Shown: positions 17,278 through 25,954 of the stretch, piece after piece
Layout: every line of letters begins with the position of its first letter
How positions within the stretch are numbered: the first letter of the stretch is position 1
Source: DASYUM01 sp036001225
GTDB lineage: Bacteria > Methylomirabilota > Methylomirabilia > Rokubacteriales > DASRDR01
Assembly: GCA_036001225.1 (NCBI GenBank)
Contig: DASYUM010000300.1
Coordinates: 1 to 50,598 of the forward strand
DNA length: 50,598 bases
Direction: 5' to 3'
Notes under the pieces: generated by a model
The model's input: the letters and a program-made list of their open reading frames with translations, nothing else
What the model was told of the DNA's origin: nothing
Database searches by the model: none
Made by a program: the position numbers and the translations under genes

Positions 17278-18063
17278 TCAGTGCGCGCCGGTTGCCGCGC
17301 GCCCCTTGGCTTCGAACGCCGCCCGGACGATCGCCACGAAATCCGCCGCCTTGAGGCTGGCGCCACCGACGAGGCCACCGTCCAGATCGGACTCCGCCAT
17401 CAGCGCCGGCATGTTATCAGGTTTGATGCTCCCACCATAGAGGATCGGGCAGGCCTCGGCGACCGCCGGCGTCGCCAGCTCGCGGAGGAGGCCCCGCAGG
17501 CGGGCGTGGACCTCGACGGCCTGGGCCGGGGTCGCGGTCTGCCCGGTTCCGATCGCCCACACGGGCTCGTAGGCGATCCAGCACCGACGGAGGGTGTCGC
17601 CCCCGTCGGCGAGGGCGCCGCGGAGCTGGCGCTCGACCACTGCCATCGTCTGACCGGCGGCCCGCTCGGCCGCCGTCTCCCCCACGCAGACCAGCGGCGT
17701 GAGCCCGTGGGCGAGCGCGGCCCGCACCTTCTTCTGGACTACGTCGTCGGTCTCGCCGAAGTACTGGCGCCGTTCGGAGTGGCCGAGGATCACGACCCGG
17801 GCGCCGGCGTCCGCGACTTGGGCCGGCGACACCGCGCCGGTGAAGGCCCCCGACGCCGCCCAGTGGGCGTCCTGGGCGCCCACGGTGAGGGCGGACCCGG
17901 CCAGCAGCTCAGCCAGCGCCGCGAGCGCCGTGAACGGCGGACAGAGAACGACCCGGATGCCGCGCAGGCCGGCGCAGCCGTCCCGGACGGCCTGGGCCAG
18001 TGCGCGCGCCTCGGCGAGCGTGGTGTGCATCTTCCAGTTCGCGACGACGACAGGCTCGCGCAT
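17278..18063 (-). CDS. tpiA: Triosephosphate isomerase
   Basis: 261 residues. Start MREPVVVANWKMHTTLAEA with the substrate Lys in NWKM, catalytic His in LGHSERRQYFGE and catalytic Glu in AYEPVWAIGTGQTATP. Interconverts DHAP and glyceraldehyde-3-phosphate. Third gene of the gap-pgk-tpiA-secG unit. An operon-junction repeat of about 300 bp lies between pgk and this gene. Confidence 0.96.
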   Translation of the reverse strand: MREPVVVANWKMHTTLAEARALAQAVRDGCAGLRGIRVVLCPPFTALAALAELLAGSALTVGAQDAHWAASGAFTGAVSPAQVADAGARVVILGHSERRQYFGETDDVVQKKVRAALAHGLTPLVCVGETAAERAAGQTMAVVERQLRGALADGGDTLRRCWIAYEPVWAIGTGQTATPAQAVEVHARLRGLLRELATPAVAEACPILYGGSIKPDNMPALMAESDLDGGLVGGASLKAADFVAIVRAAFEAKGRAATGAH

Positions 18064-18072
18064 CGCGCTCAG

Positions 18073-18372
18073 TACGCCGAGCCGGGCCGAGAACCGAGCA
18101 GATCAAGGACGCAGGAATGCGCGCCGCCGGGCGTCACGGGGCTGGGGCCCCGCCGCCCGGGGCGCGCTGTCCCAAAGACCGGCGCGAGGCGTATGCCGCG
18201 CCTGCGCGCCACCGGACGTCGCGGGGCTGGGGCCCCGCCGTGCGGGGCGCGCCACCCGAACGGCGCGCCGCAGGACGTCGCGGGGCTGGGGCCCCGCCGT
18301 CCGAGGCGAGCGAACCCGAAGTTGAGGCGCGCCGAAGCCCGAGGACGCCGAAATGCGACGGTTATCGGCACG
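18073..18372. repeat. Operon-junction repeat, copy 3 (pgk/tpiA), three hairpin modules
   Basis: The largest copy (300 bp). Flanked by an 8-bp direct duplication GCGCTCAG (18065-18072 and 18373-18380) that contains the pgk stop codon. It has the left block (GAGCCGGGCCGAG...GGACGCAGGAATGCG), three tandem GC-hairpin modules at about 18119-18167, 18204-18253 and 18262-18310, and the right block (CGAGGACGCCGAAATGCGAC). A central-hairpin half (GAGGCGTATGCCGC) sits between modules 1 and 2. Confidence 0.88.
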
Positions 18373-18376
18373 GCGC

Positions 18377-19561
18377 TCAGCGATCGTCGAGGGCCGCCAC
18401 GCCCGGCAGCGTCCGCCCCTCGAGGTACTCCAGGAAGGCGCCGCCGCCCGTCGAGAGGTAGCCGATCCGCCGGGCCACGCCCGCCTGGTCGACGGCGGCC
18501 ACCGTGTCCCCGCCGCCCACCACGGTGAGCCCGGGCGCGTCGGCCACCGCGCGGGCAATGGCCAGGGTCCCGGCGGCGAACGGTGGGCGCTCGAAGACTC
18601 CCATCGGCCCATTCCAGACGACGGTCCCGCTGGCGGCGATGACCGACCGGAAGGCGGCGACGGTCGCGGGGCCGATGTCGAGGCCCATCTGGTCGGGTGG
18701 GATCGCGGTAACCGGCACCACCTCGCCGGCGCTCGCGTCGGGCGAGGCCGCCACCACCGTATCCAGAGGCAGTCCGATTTCAGCCCCCCGCCCCTTCGCC
18801 GCGTCGAGAAGCCGAGCGGCGGTGGGGACCAGGTCGCGATCGAGGAGCGAGTGCCCCACCTCGCGACCCTGCGCCGCGAGGAAGGTGAAGGCCATGCCGC
18901 CGCCGATCAGCAGCCGATCGACCCGCCCGAGCAGCGACTCGATCAGCGCGAGCTTGTCAGAGACCTTGGCCCCGCCCAGGATGGCGACCAGCGGCCGGGC
19001 CGGCGACTCCCACATGCGCGCGAGCGCCTCCAGCTCCTGCTTCATCAGCAACCCGGCGACGGCCGGGCGAAGGAAGCGGGTGATCCCCTCGGTCGAGGCG
19101 TGGGCGCGATGGGCGGCCGCGAAGGCGTCGTTCACGTAGACGTCGCCGAGGGCCGCCAGCGCACGGGCGAATGCCGGGTCGTTCGCCTCCTCACCCGGGT
19201 GGAAGCGGAGGTTCTCCAGGAGGAGGAGGCCGCCGGGGCGGAGCGCCCGGACCTGGGCCTCGACCGCCGGCCCCACGCAGTCGGCCGCCAGCGGCACGTC
19301 CTCACCCGCGAGCTGGCTCAGGCGCGCGGCGACCGGCTTCAGCGAGTATTTGGGGTCGGGACCGCCTTTGGGCCGACCGAGGTGGGAGGCCAGGGCCACC
19401 CGGGCGCCCGCCTTGCGACAGAGCTCGATCGTGGGGAGGGTGGCCCGGATCCGGACATCCTCGGCGACCGTGCCGTCCTTGGCCAGCGGCACGTTGTAGT
19501 CCACCCGCAGGAAGACTCGACGGCCGCCGAGCTCGACCTCCTCGACGGTGCGCTTCGGCAC
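18377..19561 (-). CDS. pgk: Phosphoglycerate kinase
   Basis: 394 residues, GTG start at 19559-19561, three bases after the gap stop. RVDYNVPL (substrate site), LASHLGRPKGG, and the C-terminal nucleotide-binding glycine run GGGDTVAAVDQAG. Makes ATP from 1,3-bisphosphoglycerate. The TGA at 18377-18379 is the left edge of the gene and lies directly at the end of repeat copy 3. Confidence 0.96.
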   Translation of the reverse strand: MPKRTVEEVELGGRRVFLRVDYNVPLAKDGTVAEDVRIRATLPTIELCRKAGARVALASHLGRPKGGPDPKYSLKPVAARLSQLAGEDVPLAADCVGPAVEAQVRALRPGGLLLLENLRFHPGEEANDPAFARALAALGDVYVNDAFAAAHRAHASTEGITRFLRPAVAGLLMKQELEALARMWESPARPLVAILGGAKVSDKLALIESLLGRVDRLLIGGGMAFTFLAAQGREVGHSLLDRDLVPTAARLLDAAKGRGAEIGLPLDTVVAASPDASAGEVVPVTAIPPDQMGLDIGPATVAAFRSVIAASGTVVWNGPMGVFERPPFAAGTLAIARAVADAPGLTVVGGGDTVAAVDQAGVARRIGYLSTGGGAFLEYLEGRTLPGVAALDDR

Positions 19562-19564
19562 GAG

Positions 19565-20569
19565 CTAGAGGGTCTTCCCCATGTACAGCACCAGATCGCG
19601 CACCCGACAGGAGTACCCCCACTCGTTGTCGTACCAGGCGAGCACCTTGATGAGGTTGCCCTCGATCAGCGCGGTCGACGGGCCGTCCACGATCGAGGAG
19701 TGCGGGTTGCCATTGAAGTCCACCGAGACGAGCTGCTCGTCGGTGTAGGCGAGGATGCCCTTGAGCGGCCCCCCCGCCGCCGCCCGGAAGGCGTCGTTCA
19801 CCGCCTCGGTCGAGGCCGGCTTGTCGAGCTCGGCGGTCAGGTCCACCACCGAGACGTTGGCGATCGGCACCCGGATCGCGATGCCGTCCAGCTTCCCCTT
19901 CAGCATGGGGAGGACCAGGCCGACCGCCGTCGCGGCGCCGGTGGTGGTCGGAATCATCGACACGGCACCGGCCCGGGCCCGCCGGAGGTCCTTGTGGGGG
20001 AAATCGTGGATCGGCTGGTCGTTGGTGTAGCTGTGCACGGTGGACATGAACCCCCGCCGGACGCCGAACCGGTCGAGAAGGACCTTGGTCACGGTGGCCA
20101 GACAGTTGGTGGTGCAGGAGGCGTTGGACACGATCTGGTGCTTGGCCGGGTCGTACATCGCCTCGTTGACCCCCAGCACGACGGTGACGTCGGGATCCTT
20201 GGCCGGGGCGGTGATCACGACCTTCTTGGCGCCGGCCTGGAGGTGCTTGCTGGCCCCCGCCTTGTCGCGGAAGATCCCGGTGGACTCCACGACGATGTCC
20301 ACCCCCAGCTCTTTCCAGGGGAGGTTGGCCGGATCCTTGTGGGCGGCCACCCGGACCTGGCGCCCGTCGACGAAGAAGGCGTCGCCCTTGGCCACCACCT
20401 CGGCCTTGAAGCCGCCGTGAACCGAGTCGTACTTGAGCAGGTGGGCCAGGGTCGCGGCGTCCGACAGATCGTTCACGCCGACGACCTCGAGCCCGGGCGT
20501 GCCCCAGGCGGCGCGGAAGAAGACGCGGCCGATCCGACCGAAGCCGTTGATCCCGACTTTCAGCGCCAT
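19565..20569 (-). CDS. gap: Glyceraldehyde-3-phosphate dehydrogenase, type I
   Basis: 334 residues. N-terminal Rossmann NGFGRIGR, catalytic Cys in SNASCTTNCLATV, and the C-terminal WYDNEWGYSCRV. First gene of the glycolytic operon, with a strong promoter at 20714-20743 and a leader of about 140 nt. Confidence 0.97.
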   Translation of the reverse strand: MALKVGINGFGRIGRVFFRAAWGTPGLEVVGVNDLSDAATLAHLLKYDSVHGGFKAEVVAKGDAFFVDGRQVRVAAHKDPANLPWKELGVDIVVESTGIFRDKAGASKHLQAGAKKVVITAPAKDPDVTVVLGVNEAMYDPAKHQIVSNASCTTNCLATVTKVLLDRFGVRRGFMSTVHSYTNDQPIHDFPHKDLRRARAGAVSMIPTTTGAATAVGLVLPMLKGKLDGIAIRVPIANVSVVDLTAELDKPASTEAVNDAFRAAAGGPLKGILAYTDEQLVSVDFNGNPHSSIVDGPSTALIEGNLIKVLAWYDNEWGYSCRVRDLVLYMGKTL

Positions 20570-20713
20570 GGATGCCTACTCCTTGTGCGGGTGGGCCAGA
20601 AGGTTCGCCGCCGGAGCGATGACGCGAAGTCTGTCCGCGCCGTCGCCCCCGACGGCTGTGCCGTCGCGGGTCTCGGGCGCGGCGAAAGACGAAGAGCCCG
20701 ATCCCTCGACCTG

Positions 20714-20743
20714 ATTATAGGAGCCGGGCGTCGGAAGCGTCAA
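20714..20743 (-). promoter_or_regulatory. Near-consensus sigma-70 promoter of gap-pgk-tpiA-secG
   Basis: On the minus strand TTGACG (20738-20743), 18-bp spacer, TATAAT (20714-20719). Transcription would start near 20706, leaving a leader of about 137 nt before the gap ATG that contains a GC-rich dyad (CGACGGC...GCCGTCG). It sits right behind the comF stop. Confidence 0.8.
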
Positions 20744-20760
20744 CGCGCCGCGCCGGTGCC

Positions 20761-21507
20761 TCAGGGGTCGGCGACCCGCGCGAGCACCAGCACCCCGACC
20801 GCGCGAGCGCCGGCCCGACGCAGCGCTCGCGCGGCCGCGCCGGCGGTGGCGCCGGTGGTGAGGACGTCGTCCACGACCAGCAACCGCCGGCCCGCGACGG
20901 CCGCCGGCTCGCCGACCGTGAAGGCGCCGGCGACGTTCCGACGGCGACTGGCGGCGTCCAGCTCGGTCTGGGGGCGGGTCGGCCGGGTTCGCAGGAGGGC
21001 GCGCGTCAGCAGCGGCCGCTGCCACCGGCGGGCGCAGGGCGCCGCCAGCAGCTCGGCCTGGTTGAAACCGCGCTCGGCCAGGCGCGCGGGGTGGAGCGGA
21101 ACCGGCACGATCGCGTCGAACGGCGCCGCCGACTCATCGTCGGGCGCGAAGCCGAGCAGGCGAGCGCCCGCCTCGGCGAGGAGCGCGGCCAGCGGGACAG
21201 CGATCGGCTGGCGTCGTTGGTACTTCAGCGCGTGGATGGCCGCCCGCAACCCGTCCCGGTAGGCACCCACGGCCCGGGCGTAGTCGAAGGGCGGCGGCTC
21301 CCGATGACACGCATCGCAGGTGAGCCCTTCGGGAAGGCCGGGAAAGTGGCGGCCACACACCCGACAGCCTCCACCCGCCAGCAACGGGAGGGCCGCCCAG
21401 CACACCTGACAGAACGGACGGTGGGCGCGGTCGTCGGAACGTGCCTGGCAGACGGGGCAGATCGCGGGGAAGAGCAGATCGAGGACGGCGTCGAGCCAGC
21501 CGCTCAT
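20761..21507 (-). CDS. ComF family protein (phosphoribosyltransferase fold)
   Basis: 248 residues. N-terminal double zinc-binding part (CPVCQ, FCQVC, CRVC, CDAC) and a C-terminal PRTase domain with the PRPP motif LLVVDDVLTTGATA. ComF proteins are needed for uptake or processing of transforming DNA in some bacteria; the enzymatic role is unsettled. Stand-alone gene between the DksA-like gene and gap. Confidence 0.88.
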   Translation of the reverse strand: MSGWLDAVLDLLFPAICPVCQARSDDRAHRPFCQVCWAALPLLAGGGCRVCGRHFPGLPEGLTCDACHREPPPFDYARAVGAYRDGLRAAIHALKYQRRQPIAVPLAALLAEAGARLLGFAPDDESAAPFDAIVPVPLHPARLAERGFNQAELLAAPCARRWQRPLLTRALLRTRPTRPQTELDAASRRRNVAGAFTVGEPAAVAGRRLLVVDDVLTTGATAGAAARALRRAGARAVGVLVLARVADP

Positions 21508-21565
21508 CCTCGCGGGCCGGGCGCGTGGCGCGAACGCGGCGAGCCGACCGGGCGGCGCCCGCCGC

Positions 21566-21937
21566 TCAGCCGGTAGCGGCCTTCTCCTCCTGCTCGATCA
21601 GCCGCTGGCAGCCGATGCAGTAGCGAGCGAAGGGCAGCGCTTCCAGGCGCTTCTCGGCGATCGCTTCCCCGCAACGCTCGCAGTCGCCGAAGCCGCCCTC
21701 GTCCAGCTTCCGCAGGGCGGTCACGACCTCTCGCAGCAGGCGACGGTCTCCGTTGCCGAGCTCGAACAAGAACTCCCGCGTGTAGGCCGTCGTCGCCTGG
21801 TCGCCGAGGTCCTTGATCGAATCGTCCTCCTGCCCTTTGCCATAGAGCGAGCTGCGGCCGACTTCATCCTCGAGCTGGCGTCGCTTGTCGAGCAGCGTCT
21901 TTCGGAAGTGGGCGAGGCGGTCTTTCTTGAGCTTCAT
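21566..21937 (-). CDS. DksA/TraR family zinc-finger regulator
   Basis: 123 residues from the ATG at 21935-21937 (GGAGG ten bases upstream). Coiled-coil N-terminal half with the DxxDxA tip motif (DLGDQA near residue 42) and a C-terminal zinc finger CERC...CIGC. These proteins bind the RNA polymerase secondary channel and, with ppGpp, tune rRNA and amino-acid promoters. Shorter than E. coli DksA (151) but keeps the acidic tip, so it may be a real DksA functional equivalent. Confidence 0.85.
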   Translation of the reverse strand: MKLKKDRLAHFRKTLLDKRRQLEDEVGRSSLYGKGQEDDSIKDLGDQATTAYTREFLFELGNGDRRLLREVVTALRKLDEGGFGDCERCGEAIAEKRLEALPFARYCIGCQRLIEQEEKAATG

Positions 21938-22099
21938 GCCTCCCATGCCTCCTCGATCGAAACGCGCGAGGTCCGCGATTGGGGGCACACGTTAGCACGA
22001 GACCCTACCCCTGTCCACCGCAAAACGCCCCTGGGCTTCGATCGCCGACGCGCGCCGCCGGCCGCCGAGCCGCGACGATTATTGGCCCGACCTCACGCC

Positions 22100-22252
22100 C
22101 GAGGTCGGGTCAAGAATCGAGCGGATCAAGGACGCAGGAAGGCGCGCCGCAGGACGTCGCGGGGCTGGGGCCCCGCCGTCCGAGGCGCGCGAACCCGAAA
22201 AGCGTGCCGAGGCGTATGCCGCATACGTTGAGGCGCGCGACGGGCCGAGGAC
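22100..22252. repeat. Operon-junction repeat, copy 4 (rsfS / dksA-like), 36-bp flanking duplication
   Basis: Body flanked by an exact 36-bp direct repeat at 22064-22099 and 22253-22288, beginning GCCGAGCCGCGACGATTATT; the second one spans the rsfS stop. Because part of this 36-mer matches the right block of the family (GCGAC..ATCGGC), it may instead be two nested insertions. Body: GGATCAAGGACGCAGG, one GC-hairpin module, the perfect central hairpin CGTATG-CCG-CATACG (22213-22227) and CGAGGACGC. Sequence 21938-22063 further left has no gene. Confidence 0.85.
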
Positions 22253-22281
22253 GCCGAGCCGCGACGATTATTGGCCCGACC

Positions 22282-22632
22282 TCACGCCTCGATGGGAACC
22301 TCGGGCGCATCCCCCCATAGCCGATCGAGGGCGTAGAAGTCGCGCGTCTCCGGCAGGAAGACGTGAACGATCACGTCGCTGTAGTCGAGCAAGAGCCACC
22401 CCGACTCGGGCAGCCCCTCGCGATGGAAGACGCGGAGGCCCTCCTCCTCGAGCCGGCTCTCGACCGCATCGGCGATGCTGCGGAGCTGGGTCGTCGAGGC
22501 GCCGGTGCAGATGACGAAGTAGTCGGTGATGGTGGAAACGGCCCGGAGATCGAGGACGAGAAGCGCGTCCGCCTTCTTCGCGAGGGCCGCTCGCGCGCCG
22601 AGCTGGGCCTTGGCCGCGGCCGTCAATGGCAC
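22282..22632 (-). CDS. rsfS: Ribosome silencing factor RsfS
   Basis: 116 residues from a GTG at 22630-22632. Core blocks DLRAVSTITDYFVICTG, STTQLRSIADAVE and WLLLDYSDVIVHVFLPETRDFYALDRLW are typical. It binds ribosomal protein L14 and blocks subunit joining in starvation. It follows nadD by 55 bp, the common nadD-rsfS order. Confidence 0.93.
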   Translation of the reverse strand: MPLTAAAKAQLGARAALAKKADALLVLDLRAVSTITDYFVICTGASTTQLRSIADAVESRLEEEGLRVFHREGLPESGWLLLDYSDVIVHVFLPETRDFYALDRLWGDAPEVPIEA

Positions 22633-22687
22633 GCTCGGGCCGACTCCCTGGCCCCTGGAACCGGCTCCGCTCGACGCCAGCGTCGCA

Positions 22688-23377
22688 CTACCCGGGCTCG
22701 GCGGAGTACAGGCGCTGGTGGGCGATATACTCGGCCACCGGCAGCGGCACCAGGTAGCGGATGCTCTGGCCAACGGTCAGCCGGCGGCGGATCTCCCGCG
22801 CCGACACGGGGAGCGACTGCACCTCGACCAGCAGCACCTCGTCGGGGGCGATCGCGTGAACCGCGTCGGCGGACTCGCCCGGCTCGGGAGGCACTCGCCG
22901 CCAGCCCCGACGGCCCAGGCGTCCGAGCACGGCCTGAGCGGCCGCCGCCGCGGGCCGGAACTCGTCGCCCGCCCGGTGGCCCACCGCCAGCGTCGCCCAC
23001 GCCGTCAGCCGCTCCGGCGTCCGCCACGTGGGCAGATCGAGGAAGGTATCGCTCCCCATCAGGAAGAAGAGCCGGGCCCCCCCCCACTCGCTGGCCAGGG
23101 TCTCCACCGTCTCCACCGAATACGAGGGACCCGGCCGTCGCACCTCCACGTCCGAGACCGCGAACCCGGGGTGCCCGGCCACGGCCAGCGCGGTCATCGC
23201 GTAGCGGTGGAGCGCCGGCGCCAGCGCCTCGGCGCGCTTGTGGGGCGGGGTGCCGGCCGGGACGAAGAGCACGCGGTCGAGAGCCAGGCGCTCGCGGAAC
23301 GACTCGGCGAGCACGAGGTGACCGAGATGGATGGGATTGAAGGTGCCGCCCAGGACGCCGAGCCGCAGCTCCGCCAT
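22688..23377 (-). CDS. nadD: Nicotinate-nucleotide adenylyltransferase
   Basis: 229 residues. Nucleotidyltransferase motif LGGTFNPIHLGHL (xGH), PSYSVETVETL and C-terminal VSAREIRRRL (ISxTxxR-like). Converts nicotinate mononucleotide to deamido-NAD. Transcribed between proA and rsfS, part of the obgE-proB-proA-nadD-rsfS run. Confidence 0.94.
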   Translation of the reverse strand: MAELRLGVLGGTFNPIHLGHLVLAESFRERLALDRVLFVPAGTPPHKRAEALAPALHRYAMTALAVAGHPGFAVSDVEVRRPGPSYSVETVETLASEWGGARLFFLMGSDTFLDLPTWRTPERLTAWATLAVGHRAGDEFRPAAAAAQAVLGRLGRRGWRRVPPEPGESADAVHAIAPDEVLLVEVQSLPVSAREIRRRLTVGQSIRYLVPLPVAEYIAHQRLYSAEPG

Positions 23378-23407
23378 GCGACGGTCAGGCGCTGGCCACC
23401 CGGCGGG

Positions 23408-24670
23408 CTACTCCCGGAGCTGTCCGTCGCCCAGCACGACGAACTTCGTGGTGGTCAGCTCCTCGACGCCCACCGGGCCCCGGGCGTGGAGCTTCGAGGT
23501 CGAGATGCCGAGCTCGGCGCCCATGCCGAACTGACCTCCGTCGCAGAGCCGGGTGGAGGCGTTGACGAGGACGCAGGCCGCGTCCACCTCGGCGAGGAAC
23601 CGCCGGGCTCGCGCGTACTCGCGGGTGACGATCGCCTCGGCCAGTCCCGACCCGTACTTGCGAATGTGGGCCACCGCCGCCTCGAAGTCGTCCACCACGC
23701 GCACCGAGAGAACGAGGTCGAGGTACTCGGTGCTCCAGTCCTCGTCGGTCGCCGGCTTCGCCCACGGCACCAGCTCGCGCGTCCGCGGGCAGCCCCGGAG
23801 CTCGACCCCCGCCTCCCGGAAGCGCTCGGCGACACCGGGCAGGAAGGTCAGGGCCACCGCGTGATGGACCAGCAGGGTCTCCATCGCATTGCAGACCCCC
23901 GGCCGCTGGACCTTGGCATTGAGCGCGATCTCGGCCGCCATCGCGGGATCGGCGTCGGCATCCACGTAGACGTGGCAGACGCCCTTGTCGTGCTTGAGCA
24001 CCGGCATGGTCGCCCGCTCGGCAACCATGCGCACGAACGCCTCCCCACCTCGGGGCACGATGAGGTCCAGGTAGCGGTCGAGGCCGAGCAGGAGGTCGAC
24101 GGCCGCCCGGTCGGGAACGTCGATGAAGCCGATCGCCTCCGGCGGCAGCGCGGTCTTCTCCAGCCCCTTGGCCAGGATCGCCGCGATGACCGCGTTGGAC
24201 TCGAGGGCCTCGCTTCCCCCGCGCAGGACGCAAGCGTTGCCCGCCTTGACGCAGAGGGCAGCGGCGTCGGCGGTGACGTTGGGGCGGCTCTCGTAGATGA
24301 TGCCGACGACCCCCAGCGGCACCCGCACGCGCCCGACCTCCATGCCGTTCGGCCGCCGCCACATCCGCACCGTCTCCCCGATCGGATCGGGGAGGGCCGC
24401 GATCTGACGGATGCCCGCCGCCATCTCCTCGATACGGGCGTCGGTGAGCGTGAGGCGGTCCAGGAACGCGCGCGGATGGCCCTGGGTGCGGGCGCGCTCG
24501 AGGTCGGCGCGGTTGGCGCGGATGATGACCCGCGCCTTTTCCTCCACACCGCGCGCCATCTGGAGGAGGCCGTCGTTCTTGACGCGAGTCGAGGCCAGGG
24601 CCAGTGCCCGCGAGGCTTCGCGGGCTGCCCGCGCCCGGGACTCGACGAGTTCCCGAATGTCAGTCGCCAT
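23408..24670 (-). CDS. proA: Glutamate-5-semialdehyde dehydrogenase (gamma-glutamyl phosphate reductase)
   Basis: 420 residues. Aldehyde-dehydrogenase fold with the catalytic Cys in QRPGVCNAMETLLVH and the ProA block LRGGSEALESNAVI. Second step of proline synthesis from glutamate. Separated from proB by repeat copy 5, which left a GGAG RBS-like sequence (GGAGCC) eight bases before the ATG. Confidence 0.95.
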   Translation of the reverse strand: MATDIRELVESRARAAREASRALALASTRVKNDGLLQMARGVEEKARVIIRANRADLERARTQGHPRAFLDRLTLTDARIEEMAAGIRQIAALPDPIGETVRMWRRPNGMEVGRVRVPLGVVGIIYESRPNVTADAAALCVKAGNACVLRGGSEALESNAVIAAILAKGLEKTALPPEAIGFIDVPDRAAVDLLLGLDRYLDLIVPRGGEAFVRMVAERATMPVLKHDKGVCHVYVDADADPAMAAEIALNAKVQRPGVCNAMETLLVHHAVALTFLPGVAERFREAGVELRGCPRTRELVPWAKPATDEDWSTEYLDLVLSVRVVDDFEAAVAHIRKYGSGLAEAIVTREYARARRFLAEVDAACVLVNASTRLCDGGQFGMGAELGISTSKLHARGPVGVEELTTTKFVVLGDGQLRE

Positions 24671-24687
24671 CGGGGTGGCTCCTAGAG

Positions 24688-24836
24688 ATCTGAGCCGGGC
24701 CGAGCCCCGAGCAGATCAAGGACGCAGGAAGGCGCGCCGCAGGACGTCGCGGGGCTGGGGGGCGCGACGGGGCGAGCCACCCGGAGTTGAGGCGCGCCGA
24801 GCGCCGAGGACGCAGAGATGCGACGGGGATCGGCAC
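24688..24836. repeat. Operon-junction repeat, copy 5 (proB/proA), 11-bp flanking duplication
   Basis: 149 bp between exact 11-bp direct repeats GGCTCCTAGAG at 24677-24687 and 24837-24847. The duplicated stretch holds the proB stop (TAG) and the GGAG that serves proA. Left block GAGCCGGGCCGAG...GATCAAGGACGCAGG, one damaged GC-hairpin module (the 3' half is rearranged to GGGGGGCGCGACGGGGCG), GTTGAGGCGCGCCGA, right block ATGCGACGG..ATCGGCAC. No central CGTATG hairpin. Confidence 0.88.
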
Positions 24837-24841
24837 GGCTC

Positions 24842-25954
24842 CTAGAGTAACACGAGGTTATCGCGGTGGATGACCTCGTCCCCCACGTGGTAGCCGAGCA
24901 GGCGCTCGATGTCCCCGGTCTTGACGCCGCGGAGGAGGGCCACCTCCCGGGCGTCGTAGTTGACAATCCCGCGCGCGAACTCGTGGCCCGCGGGATCGCG
25001 GAGGCCGACCGCGTCGCCGGCGGCGAACTCGCCGTCCACCTTCACCACCCCCGAGGGCAGAAGGCTCTTGCCGCCCTCGACGAGGGCGCGGCGGGCACCG
25101 GCATCCACCTCCAGCATCCCCTGCGGCGCGATGGCGAAGGCGATCCACCGCTTGCGCGCCGCGAGTCGATCGCCCCGTGGCTGGAAGTAGGTGCCGAGCG
25201 GCTCACCGGCGAGCAGCGCTGCCAGCACGGCGGGCTGCCGGCCGTCGGCGATGACCATCGGGATCCCGGCGGCCATCGCCTTCTGGGCCGCCTGGAGCTT
25301 GGTGACCATCCCGCCGGTGCCGAGCGGGCCCTGGGCGCCAGCCAGCCGCTCCATCTCGGGCGTGATCGCCTCGACGGTCTCGATCCGCCGGGCCGTCGGG
25401 TCTCGGTTGGGATCACCCGTGTAGAGACCGTCCGTATCGCTGAGCAGCACGAGCAGGTCGGCTTCGATCAGATAGGCGACCAGCGCGGCCAGGTTGTCGT
25501 TGTCGCCGACCTTGATCTCTTCGACGGCGACGGTGTCGTTCTCGTTGACGATCGGGAGCACGCCGTAGCTGAGCAGCGTCAGCAGCGTGTTGCGCGCGTT
25601 CAAGTAGCGCCCGCGGTGACTGATGTCCTCCTGGGTGAGCAGGACCTGGGCCACCCGGCGATCATGGGCCGCGAAGGCCTGCTCGTAGTGCCACATGAGC
25701 GCGACCTGGCCGGCGGCGGCGGCCGCTTGCTTCTCGGGAATCGTCCGGGGCCGATCCTTGAGGCCGAGGCGAGCCGTCCCGGAGGCGATGGCGCCCGACG
25801 AGACCAGGGCGACCTCGACGGACCGGCGGTAGACCGCGGCCAGGTCGGCGGCCAGCCGGCCGATCCGCACCGGGTCCGGTCCCGACCCGGGCTCGGCCAC
25901 CAGGCCGCTCCCCACCTTGACGACGATCCGCCGCAGCACAGGAAGGCGCCTCAT
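24842..25954 (-). CDS. proB: Glutamate 5-kinase
   Basis: 370 residues from the ATG at 25952-25954, which overlaps the obgE stop as ATGA. Amino-acid-kinase domain (VVKVGSGLV, VSSGAIASG, VNENDTVAVEEIKVGDNDNLAALVA split over residues about 140-165, LGTGGMVTKLQAA) and a C-terminal PUA domain (about 280-365). Phosphorylates glutamate for proline synthesis; usually feedback inhibited by proline. Partner proA follows. Confidence 0.95.
   Translation of the reverse strand: MRRLPVLRRIVVKVGSGLVAEPGSGPDPVRIGRLAADLAAVYRRSVEVALVSSGAIASGTARLGLKDRPRTIPEKQAAAAAGQVALMWHYEQAFAAHDRRVAQVLLTQEDISHRGRYLNARNTLLTLLSYGVLPIVNENDTVAVEEIKVGDNDNLAALVAYLIEADLLVLLSDTDGLYTGDPNRDPTARRIETVEAITPEMERLAGAQGPLGTGGMVTKLQAAQKAMAAGIPMVIADGRQPAVLAALLAGEPLGTYFQPRGDRLAARKRWIAFAIAPQGMLEVDAGARRALVEGGKSLLPSGVVKVDGEFAAGDAVGLRDPAGHEFARGIVNYDAREVALLRGVKTGDIERLLGYHVGDEVIHRDNLVLL

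Noticed and set aside
14767..18528. A 1253-codon open frame on the plus strand
   Set aside because: It is antisense to the solute-binding protein, secG and tpiA, which have clear families. Long antisense frames are expected at this GC content and the translation has no recognisable domain.
18103..18612. Open frames inside the junction repeats (e.g. peptides with RRGPSPATS)
   Set aside because: They are readings of the GC hairpin module, change frame between copies and have no RBS. Treated as non-coding repeat DNA.
21966..22063. A small gene in the gap left of repeat copy 4
   Set aside because: No start with RBS and no recognisable protein. It is treated as intergenic.
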